From Acinetobacter venetianus RAG-1 = CIP 110063 (GTDB lineage: Bacteria > Pseudomonadota > Gammaproteobacteria > Pseudomonadales > Moraxellaceae): 64,000 nt of DNA. The DNA lies in assembly GCF_000368585.1 (NCBI RefSeq), contig NZ_KB849558.1:1034722-1098721 (forward strand). The letters are read 5' to 3'. The notes under the pieces were generated by a model. It made no database searches. It was not told the origin of the DNA and saw only the letters and a program-made list of their open reading frames with translations. Shown in pieces: positions 44,187 to 51,598 of the stretch (position 1 is its first letter; every line of letters begins with the position of its first letter). The position numbers and the translations under genes are program-made.

Positions 44187-45140
44187 TTATTTTACTGCAT
44201 CTGCAACTTCTTTAAGCATCGTCTTCATCCCATCCAAGCCATTATTCATTAAATACCAGTTACTCGAATCGAGATAGACAATATTGCCGTTTTTCGCAGC
44301 TTTGGACTCATTAATAATCTTGTTATTCAATACGCGCTTTGCACCTTCCTGATTTTCAGTAATTGCTGCACCACGATCAATGACAAACAGATAATCTGGA
44401 TTTTTCTGGGCAATAAACTCATGCGATACCGACATACCATGCAATCCCACCTTGATTGAAGGATCTGCTGGTGTAAATCCATACAGGTCGTGAATATTAC
44501 CAAAACGTGAACCTGGGCCATAGGCAGCAATCTTGCTGTTATTCACCAGAATCACCAAAGCCGTTTTACCTTTAGTCTTGTCTTTTAATGTAGCAATATC
44601 TTTTTCCAAGCTTTGTAATTGCTGCTCAGCCTCAGACTTCTTGCCCACCATTTCAGCAATATTCAAGGTTTGCTGTTTAAAAGAATTGAACTGATCGTTG
44701 TAATCCACATCGACAAAGTAAGTTGGCGCAATCTGCTTGATTTGCCCCACCAGATTTTCCATTCGGCCACTCATCAAGATCAGCTCAGGCTGACTGGCTG
44801 CAATTTTTTCCAGATTCGGTTCTTTCACTGTCCCTACATCCAGATATTTACCTTCACTGAAATTTTGCAAGACTTTCGGCAACAGTGTTCCTTTTGGCAA
44901 AGCAACCACTTTATCGTCCGCGCCCAAAGCATGAATGGTATTTAAAGCACTAGTATCGAGTACAGCAATACGCGATAAATTCGCTGGAATGGTAATTTGC
45001 CCTGCCTTGCTGTTAAAGTTTAAGGTTTCATGTGTAGCAGCAGTATGACTGTTCTGATTTGCCGAAGGTGTGTTGGAATTGCCACATGCAGCCAATGCCA
45101 CACTCAGCATCATGACTGGCAATGTTTTTTTGAAACGCAT
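44187..45140 (-). CDS. Siderophore ABC transporter, substrate-binding lipoprotein
   Basis: MRFKKTLPVMMLSVALAACG has a lipobox (LAAC, Cys 19), so the protein is membrane anchored or periplasmic. The rest is a class III periplasmic binding fold with IAASQPELILMSGRMENL, YGPGSRFGNIHDLYGF and PDYLFVIDRGAAI, as in FatB/CeuE/YclQ ferric-siderophore binding proteins. It is the last gene of the cluster, 9 bp after the ATPase gene. The whole cluster appears more GC-rich by eye than its neighbours. No outer-membrane receptor is seen. Substrate class (catecholate or related) is by family only. Confidence 0.88.
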   Translation of the reverse strand: MRFKKTLPVMMLSVALAACGNSNTPSANQNSHTAATHETLNFNSKAGQITIPANLSRIAVLDTSALNTIHALGADDKVVALPKGTLLPKVLQNFSEGKYLDVGTVKEPNLEKIAASQPELILMSGRMENLVGQIKQIAPTYFVDVDYNDQFNSFKQQTLNIAEMVGKKSEAEQQLQSLEKDIATLKDKTKGKTALVILVNNSKIAAYGPGSRFGNIHDLYGFTPADPSIKVGLHGMSVSHEFIAQKNPDYLFVIDRGAAITENQEGAKRVLNNKIINESKAAKNGNIVYLDSSNWYLMNNGLDGMKTMLKEVADAVK

Positions 45141-45149
45141 AACAAACTC

Positions 45150-45914
45150 CTAACTAATAAAATACAAACCTAATTTATGTTGCTGAACCTGCTGGATCGG
45201 AATATGGAAATCAAAAATATCTTGCAGAATATGTTCATCCATCAACTGTTGTGGATGCCCTTGATACACCAATTCACCTTCTTTCATGGCAATGATGTGA
45301 TCGGCATAAACAGAAGCAAAATTAATATCGTGAATCACCACAATGATTGATTTTCCATGATTCTCAGCCAAATCTTTCAAGACCCGCATAATCTGGGAAG
45401 AATGCTTCATATCCAGATTATTTAAGGGTTCATCGAGCAAGATATATTCGGTGTCCTGTGCCAGAATCATGGCGATATAAGCGCGTTGTCGCTGCCCACC
45501 CGACAATTCGCTGATTTGTCGGTGTCTTAAGGCTTCCAGATCCATATAGGCAATTGAGCGATCAATCACCTCACGGTCTTCCTGCGTTAGGCGACCTTGT
45601 GAATATGGGAAACGTCCGAAAGCAACCAGATCTTCAATACTAAGGCGTAACTCGGTATGGTTAGACTGTTTTAAAATCGCCAGTTTTTTGGCAATGTCAG
45701 CACTTTTCATCTGTTGCAGATCTTGCCCATCCAGCAAAACTTGACCTTGATCTGCTTCAATTAAGCGACTCATCATCGAAAGTACAGTACTTTTACCTGC
45801 ACCGTTTGGACCAATAAACGCCGTAAACTGTCCTTTGGCAATCGTCAGGGAAAGCGCATTTACCACACGTCGCTGTTGATAGCTTTTACTTAAATTCTTA
45901 AGCTCTATTGCCAC
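45150..45914 (-). CDS. Siderophore ABC transporter ATP-binding protein
   Basis: The 254-residue protein has Walker A FIGPNGAGKSTVLSMMSRL, signature ELSGGQRQRAYIAMILAQD, Walker B EYILLDEPLNNLD and the His switch IIVVIHDINF. It belongs to the FecE/YclP family of iron-chelate importers. Its start overlaps the stop of the permease gene at 45905 by 10 bp, so they are co-translated. Intact and full-length. Confidence 0.93.
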   Translation of the reverse strand: MAIELKNLSKSYQQRRVVNALSLTIAKGQFTAFIGPNGAGKSTVLSMMSRLIEADQGQVLLDGQDLQQMKSADIAKKLAILKQSNHTELRLSIEDLVAFGRFPYSQGRLTQEDREVIDRSIAYMDLEALRHRQISELSGGQRQRAYIAMILAQDTEYILLDEPLNNLDMKHSSQIMRVLKDLAENHGKSIIVVIHDINFASVYADHIIAMKEGELVYQGHPQQLMDEHILQDIFDFHIPIQQVQQHKLGLYFIS

Positions 45915-46861
45915 TTTTTATTTTCCTTTAATAATATCCAGAAGAAATAAATTCCACCGACAAAATTAATAATCACACTGAGCGTTGTTTTGAAATTCAG
46001 TACATGCAGAACCATGAACTGCCCAAGCATTAGACAAAGAATGCTGACCAAAATAATGCCAAGCAGCAAGATATGATGTTGATGGGTCTTGAACAGTTCC
46101 AGAGTGATGTTGAGTACCAATAAACCGAGGAACATCATTGGGCCAGCTAACGCTGTTGCAGAAGCCAGTGCCAATACCACCAGAATCAACAACAAGCGGC
46201 TAGTCATGTCATAATCCAGCCCTAAATTCAGCGCATGATCTCGTCCCAATGCCATCACATCGAGCTTGTGATAGTGCTTCAGGCTATAAAATAAAATCGG
46301 TACAATGGTCAGCAAGGACAGCCCCACCGTTTCCATTTTCACGACATTAAAACTGGCAAAACCAGCATAAGCCGCTATCTGAAATTCATCGGGATCCAGT
46401 AAAACCTGAAAGAATGTGGTCATGTTGTCGAATAAAGTCGAGCAGATCAGACCAACAAGCAGGAGGAAATAGATATTTTGCTGTGCGACTTTCTGGAAAA
46501 TAAGCCGATATAGCAGCAAGGCAAAGGTCACCATTAACAGCAAACTGATCAGATAATCGGTGACAAAGTTCAATGACAATAACGTACCGGCACCAAAGAA
46601 ATAGATAATCGCAGTCTTGGAAAGTTCATATAACTTATCTAATCCTAGCGCCTGTGGTGTCACTACCCGATTATTCACAATAGTATGGAAAACCAAAGTC
46701 GAAACACCGACCGCCACACCCGCCACGATAATGGCAGCAACTGTTTTTAAACGTAGATTCAAGGCATATTGCCATGCCACGCCTAAATTCCAGCCAAGGT
46801 ACAGTGCAATCGTTGCAAGCACCAATACAGTCAAAACAATCAACTTGGTTTTATGAGGCAT
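45905..46861 (-). CDS. Siderophore ABC transporter permease (second subunit)
   Basis: A FecCD-family permease of 318 residues with about nine helices; it has TVAAIIVAGVAVGVSTLVFHT, VTPQALGLDKLYELSKTAII and DHALNLGLDYDMTSRLLLIL. It pairs with the permease at 46851 to form the FatCD/YclNO-type heterodimer that passes ferric siderophore through the inner membrane. Its start overlaps the previous stop by about 11 bp. The C-terminus (WILLKENKKWQ) is the end of the usual helix. Confidence 0.92.
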   Translation of the reverse strand: MPHKTKLIVLTVLVLATIALYLGWNLGVAWQYALNLRLKTVAAIIVAGVAVGVSTLVFHTIVNNRVVTPQALGLDKLYELSKTAIIYFFGAGTLLSLNFVTDYLISLLLMVTFALLLYRLIFQKVAQQNIYFLLLVGLICSTLFDNMTTFFQVLLDPDEFQIAAYAGFASFNVVKMETVGLSLLTIVPILFYSLKHYHKLDVMALGRDHALNLGLDYDMTSRLLLILVVLALASATALAGPMMFLGLLVLNITLELFKTHQHHILLLGIILVSILCLMLGQFMVLHVLNFKTTLSVIINFVGGIYFFWILLKENKKWQ

Positions 46862-47807
46862 AACGATATCTCCTGAGTAGCAACCACAGGAAAATCACGC
46901 TTCCCACCACACCCATAATCAGACTCACAGAGACTTCATAAGGGAAAATCACCACCCTACCAAATACATCACAAATCAGAACCAGCAAAGCACCTAACAA
47001 TGCTGTATGCGAAAGCGTTCTACGGATATTGTCGCCCAGATATAGACTCACCAGATTCGGTACAATCAATCCAAGAAATGGAATCGCACCCACAGTGACA
47101 ATCACCACACCCGTAATGACCGAAACCAGTAGTAGGCCAATAAAAAGGGTCTGCTTATAATTCAGTCCAAGATTCGTCGCAAAATCCTGTCCCAATCCAG
47201 CCAAAACAAAACGATTGGCAAAGATATAAATCAGAATCAGAACGGGCACACTGAGATAGATCAGCTCATATTGACCATTTAAAATGGTGGAAAAGTCCCC
47301 TTGCAACCAACCTGCCAAGTTCTGCAATAAATCCAGTTGCAGCGCAATAAAGGTGGTAAATGCAGAAATGATACTGCCAAAAATCATCCCCACCAGTGGA
47401 ACAAAAACGGTATCACGATGCTTTAAAGTCGCCAGAATACTCATAAAGGCCATCGCACCAATGAGCGTTACGACAATCGCAAAACCAGTTTTAATAAAGA
47501 TTGAAGCACTTGGCAGTAAAATAATCGAAACCAGTACACCTAAACGTGCACAGTCATATAAACCTGCGGTGGTTGGTGAGACAAAGCGGTTACGACTTAG
47601 CGACTGCATAATCAAACCACAGACACTTAGACCTGCACCCGCCACAATAATCGCCATCAAACGGGGTAAACGACTGGTCCAAAACAACTGCCACTCTTGA
47701 GGATTGCCAGTCCAAAGACCAGCAAGACTCATCTCTCCCACACCGACAAATAAAGAAATAAATGCCAGTGGAAGCAATAATAAAATCAGGTAACGCCGCT
47801 TAATCAT
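46851..47807 (-). CDS. Siderophore ABC transporter permease (first subunit)
   Basis: A FecCD-family permease of 318 residues. PRLMAIIVAGAGLSVCGLIM and SRNRFVSPTTAGLYDCARLG are the typical family patterns, with GQDFATNLGLNYKQTLFIGL and VTVGAIPFLGLIVPNLVSL in the second half. It is the first gene of the four-gene operon. A Fur-like site lies 74 bp upstream. It forms the channel with the next permease, with ATP from the 45150 ATPase. Confidence 0.92.
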   Translation of the reverse strand: MIKRRYLILLLLPLAFISLFVGVGEMSLAGLWTGNPQEWQLFWTSRLPRLMAIIVAGAGLSVCGLIMQSLSRNRFVSPTTAGLYDCARLGVLVSIILLPSASIFIKTGFAIVVTLIGAMAFMSILATLKHRDTVFVPLVGMIFGSIISAFTTFIALQLDLLQNLAGWLQGDFSTILNGQYELIYLSVPVLILIYIFANRFVLAGLGQDFATNLGLNYKQTLFIGLLLVSVITGVVIVTVGAIPFLGLIVPNLVSLYLGDNIRRTLSHTALLGALLVLICDVFGRVVIFPYEVSVSLIMGVVGSVIFLWLLLRRYRYAS

Positions 47808-47879
47808 GTTGGGAGAACTTCATAGGATGCGTAAACTTAAAATAAGCTTAAAAAAAGATAGTTAATAAGAAACTATCAC

Positions 47880-47898
47880 AAATGATAAAGATTATTGT
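47880..47898 (-). promoter_or_regulatory. Fur-box-like site upstream of the siderophore operon
   Basis: AATGATAAAGATTATT (47881-47896) keeps the AATGATAA half of the Fur consensus and most of the other half (ATTATT), about 13 of 16 positions. It lies about 75 bp before the first permease start. Iron control of the importer is the natural reading. Confidence 0.65.
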
Positions 47899-48075
47899 TA
47901 ACTTTTTTAAATGGATCTTAATTTCTATTAAGTAAAACTTAATTTTCAAAGCTTTTATTTTGAATATAAAAAGCTCTAAGCATCTACAATGCCTATTTTT
48001 AACTTGATAAACTATAAAAATGATTAAGAGTTTTAAGCTTAATTCTGATCTAAATTTCTATGATAAATCTTTGAA

Positions 48076-49059
48076 TTATTCAGCAAGATTTTCACCGCAA
48101 TAAGGACAGTAATGTTTCTTTCCCTGTTTTTTGTCTTGCTCTTCAAGCAAATGTTCACGCATGAGTTGTACAATAATCTCGTGCATTTGCTCTTTAGGTA
48201 AACCTACACGCTGCCTTAGTTTTTCAAGCTCAGCTTGATTATGTAATACCTTATTCCCCTGTGCTTGTAAAAGCTCCCTAAATTCTTGTTCTAATTTCTG
48301 ATTTCTTTGATTCAACTCATTTGCCAAACCAGAAGCCAAAATACCTGCTGGCAATGCCGCTATACCAACCCCGAGAATAGTGATCAAAGCACCGAGAAAC
48401 TTACCCATACTGGTAACAGGTGTTACATCTCCATAGCCTACCGTTGTTAAGGTAACAACCGCCCACCACATGGCTTTTGGAATAGAGCTAAACGCTTCAG
48501 GCTGAGCTTTATTTTCGACAACATAAATTCCAGATGCAGCCATAACGATCATAATCACAAGAATGAAAATAACTGCCTGAAACGAGCCTTTTTCACGTTT
48601 TATGACTCTGAGTAAGATTTGCAAAGAAACAAAATAACGCGTGAGTTTCAGGAGTCTCAATAATCGGAGGATACGTAATACGCGTAAGTCGATATGTACA
48701 AAGAAGTTAAAGTAAGCAGGTAAAATAGCAATTAAATCAATAATTGCTCCACCACTTTTTGCCCATTTCCAGCGTTGGCTCCATGCCGAATCCGTAGGAT
48801 CATTTTCCGCTACGCTCCAAAATCGCAAGAAATACTCAGCAGAAAAGATCACGATCGAGGTAATCTCAAACAAATCAAAATAGTTTCTATAAGCAATATA
48901 GACTTCTGTGATCGACTCCAATATAACCGCAGCGACATTTCCAACGATCAGAAAAATAAGGAAATAGTTCACACATCGACTAAAAGTGGTTTGATAGTCA
49001 TCATTGTGCAAATTGTTATAAACAAAAAGGCGTAATCGTTGTAACGAAAAATTAGTCAT
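48076..49059 (-). CDS. Voltage-gated potassium channel-like ion transporter
   Basis: This 327-residue, six-helix channel subunit has the S4-like arginine ladder RVLRILRLLRLLKLTRYFVS and the potassium selectivity filter TLTTVGYGDVTP in the pore loop. A coiled-coil region follows (NELNQRNQKLEQEFRELLQ). The C-terminus has HYCPYCGENLAE, a lone Cys pair that may bind metal. It lacks the large Trk-type nucleotide-binding domain. It is monocistronic. The substrate (K+) is clear from the filter; gating stimulus is unknown. Confidence 0.92.
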   Translation of the reverse strand: MTNFSLQRLRLFVYNNLHNDDYQTTFSRCVNYFLIFLIVGNVAAVILESITEVYIAYRNYFDLFEITSIVIFSAEYFLRFWSVAENDPTDSAWSQRWKWAKSGGAIIDLIAILPAYFNFFVHIDLRVLRILRLLRLLKLTRYFVSLQILLRVIKREKGSFQAVIFILVIMIVMAASGIYVVENKAQPEAFSSIPKAMWWAVVTLTTVGYGDVTPVTSMGKFLGALITILGVGIAALPAGILASGLANELNQRNQKLEQEFRELLQAQGNKVLHNQAELEKLRQRVGLPKEQMHEIIVQLMREHLLEEQDKKQGKKHYCPYCGENLAE

Positions 49060-49283
49060 ATCCTACTTATAGTTATCTCAAGCTTTTAAAAATGTAACAC
49101 GTTGCTTGGTTGTTTGATAAGTGATTTATGCATTGATTGATCTATAACGCTCTATAAACAAAACTCTGTTTGAATCAATCTAGCTAATGCTTTGATAATA
49201 GAAACTTAACGATTGCTTCTTTAACGATACTTTCATAAAGAACTATAAATTTTATTAAACCCATGACAATAAGGGGAAATCAA

Positions 49284-50741
49284 ATGGGATTCAAAGCTAT
49301 CCCTACACTCATTTCTTTATTTCTTACATTGATTATTTGGTTTGCCATTCCTATACCAGCTGGTGTTGATCCAAATGCTTGGCATTTATTGGCAATGTTT
49401 GTTGGTGTGATTGCTGCCATTATCGGAAAAGCCATGCCGATTGGTGCGATTGCAATCATTGCAATTACCTTAGTTGCCGTCACTGGTGTAACAAATGATA
49501 GCCCATCTGGCGCAATAAAAGATGCGTTGAGTAGCTTTGCAAATCCATTGATCTGGTTGATTGGTATTTCAATCATGATCTCAAAAGGCTTGCAGAAAAC
49601 TGGTCTTGGTGCACGTTTAGGTTATTTATTTATCGCTGTGTGGGGTAAAAAAACCATCGGTATCGGATACAGTATGGTACTGTCTGAACTAATCCTTGCT
49701 CCTGTAACGCCAAGTAATACAGCACGCGGTGGAGGAATTATCCATCCAATTGTACGTGCAATTTCTACCAGTTATGACTCTGATCCAGCCAAAGGCACTG
49801 AGGGTCGTATGGGGAAATTTTTATCTCTCGTCAATTATCAAGCCAATCCGATTACCTCAGCAATGTTTATAACTGCAACCGCCCCAAACCCATTGGTGGT
49901 TGATCTTGTTGCTAAAGCGACAAATAGTGAAATTTCATTAAGTTGGGGCACATGGGCAATCGCAATGTTAGTTCCGGGTCTGATTGCTTTAATTATCATG
50001 CCTTTGATTATGTATTGGATGTATCCACCTGAAGTCAAAGAAACACCCAATGCTGCTCAATTTGCGAAAACTAAACTCAAAGAAATGGGTGCAGTGAGTA
50101 AAGATGAAATCATTATGCTTGGTGTTTTTGGAATCTTGTTGCTGTTATGGGCAGGTATTCCTGCAATGATATTGGGTTCAGCTTGGGCTGTTGATCCAAC
50201 AGCAACTGCTTTCATCGGTTTAGCTTTATTACTGCTTACAGGTGTTTTGACTTGGGGTGATATTCTGACGCAAAAAAGCGCATGGGATACGATTACTTGG
50301 TTCGCTGCTTTGGTGATGATGGCGACTTATTTAAATAAACTCGGTTTGATTACTTGGTTTTCGGGTTTACTTGAAAGTAGTATCGGCTCATTGGGGCTAA
50401 GTTGGATGCCTGCCTGTTTATTGTTAATGCTCGCCTATCTATATGCCCACTATATGTTTGCCAGTACCACGGCACATATCACCGCCATGTTTGCTGCATT
50501 TTATACGGCAGGACTTGCACTAGGTGCGCCACCGATGTTATTTGCCTTAATGATGGCAGCAGCGTCAAGCATCATGATGACCTTAACACATTACGCGACA
50601 GGTACATCGCCCGTAGTGTTCGGTTCGGGTTACACCACACTCGGTGAATGGTGGAAAGCTGGTTTTCTTATGAGTGTCGTTAATATCATCATCTTCGTGG
50701 TGATTGGCGGACTTTGGTGGAAAGTGTTGGGTTATTGGTGA
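49284..50741 (+). CDS. DASS-family anion/dicarboxylate permease
   Basis: The 485-residue inner-membrane protein has the DASS (SLC13) signature LAPVTPSNTARGGGIIHPIV and the second-half motif LTHYATGTSPVVFGSGYTTL. This family moves sulfate, succinate, malate or 2-oxoglutarate, often with Na+. ATG 49284 (MGFKAIPTL) has GGGGAA just upstream; the ATG at 49263 is less likely. It is monocistronic between the K+ channel and an unknown gene. Specific substrate cannot be read from the sequence; 2-oxoglutarate/malate translocators are the closest in pattern. Confidence 0.9.
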   Translation: MGFKAIPTLISLFLTLIIWFAIPIPAGVDPNAWHLLAMFVGVIAAIIGKAMPIGAIAIIAITLVAVTGVTNDSPSGAIKDALSSFANPLIWLIGISIMISKGLQKTGLGARLGYLFIAVWGKKTIGIGYSMVLSELILAPVTPSNTARGGGIIHPIVRAISTSYDSDPAKGTEGRMGKFLSLVNYQANPITSAMFITATAPNPLVVDLVAKATNSEISLSWGTWAIAMLVPGLIALIIMPLIMYWMYPPEVKETPNAAQFAKTKLKEMGAVSKDEIIMLGVFGILLLLWAGIPAMILGSAWAVDPTATAFIGLALLLLTGVLTWGDILTQKSAWDTITWFAALVMMATYLNKLGLITWFSGLLESSIGSLGLSWMPACLLLMLAYLYAHYMFASTTAHITAMFAAFYTAGLALGAPPMLFALMMAAASSIMMTLTHYATGTSPVVFGSGYTTLGEWWKAGFLMSVVNIIIFVVIGGLWWKVLGYW

Positions 50742-50798
50742 TTTGATTTACACGGGTATTCACTACAATTGAAATGCCCGTATAACTAAAAATACGAT

Positions 50799-51524
50799 TT
50801 ATACTTCAGGAAGTAACGATATTAATTTTTTTCGCGCAGCAAAGGCTGCTCTTTTTCCTCTAATTGTTGAAGGATGCTGTATTCTGTAACATAAGTATTT
50901 ACCATCATAAATAAATTTATAAAGTTGGTTTTTGTCTATGTTTTCTTCACTATAGTCTTTGCCTTCTGAATAGAATTTAGGATCAAATAACTCTCTTCTA
51001 TAAACAGTATTCTGACTACCATTCGCAAATATGATAACACTCGGTTCAAAGTAATCAATTTGTGCCTTTAACAGATCAAATGAAATACTTTTAATTTGAT
51101 CAAAATATTTTGATTTTATTGGACTTTTCTCTTTCCATGCAAAACAAAATAAGTTGCAGTAAATTAATCCTTCTGAGCCAGATTTATCGGCGACTGCCCG
51201 AGTAAAATCATGAAAAGTAATTTTTTTAGTTCTAGCTTCTAACATCATTTTTTGAAAAAAGCTTTTATTTTTTTCAATCGATCTGAGCATATATTTTTCG
51301 AGAGTGTACTGTTGATCTAACTTAATATTCCAATCTCTTGTTTCAGCTCCAACTATCATAATTTTATTTTTAGCGCTCCAATACAGATCTGGTTCACTAG
51401 CAAGGAAAAGACCAGACAGTCCTTCTTTAAATTTACTATATTCATGTGCTGTATTAAAAAATGACTCATCTACTTTAGCAAGTATCCTTAAATATTCTTT
51501 TTTTAAATCATTAAAGTTTTTCAT
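50799..51524 (-). CDS. Uracil-DNA-glycosylase-fold protein of unknown function
   Basis: The 241-residue soluble protein has IMIVGAETRDW (residues 55-65) in the place of the UDG water-activating loop, an aromatic strand (IYCNLFCFAW), a central strand EPSVIIFANGSQNT, and CYRIQHPST (212-220) that resembles UDG motif II (HPS). The VGxET-W ... HPS pattern is seen in a widespread uncharacterised group with this fold. It is unusually AT-rich for this window and lies as a lone gene between the anion permease and acnB, as an acquired accessory gene would. No activity is proven; it might be a nuclease or glycosylase relative, or a defence component. Confidence 0.5.
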   Translation of the reverse strand: MKNFNDLKKEYLRILAKVDESFFNTAHEYSKFKEGLSGLFLASEPDLYWSAKNKIMIVGAETRDWNIKLDQQYTLEKYMLRSIEKNKSFFQKMMLEARTKKITFHDFTRAVADKSGSEGLIYCNLFCFAWKEKSPIKSKYFDQIKSISFDLLKAQIDYFEPSVIIFANGSQNTVYRRELFDPKFYSEGKDYSEENIDKNQLYKFIYDGKYLCYRIQHPSTIRGKRAAFAARKKLISLLPEV

Positions 51525-51539
51525 TCTAATTACTCAAAA

Positions 51540-51571
51540 AATAAGGGCTGATTGATCAGCCCTTATTTTTA
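51540..51571 (-). terminator. Bidirectional terminator between acnB and the UDG-like gene
   Basis: AATAAGGGCTGAT (51540-51552) pairs with ATCAGCCCTTATT (51555-51567), T-runs on both strands. It follows acnB on the minus strand. Confidence 0.9.
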
Positions 51572-51598
51572 ACTCATTAAAACTTAATTATCAATAAA

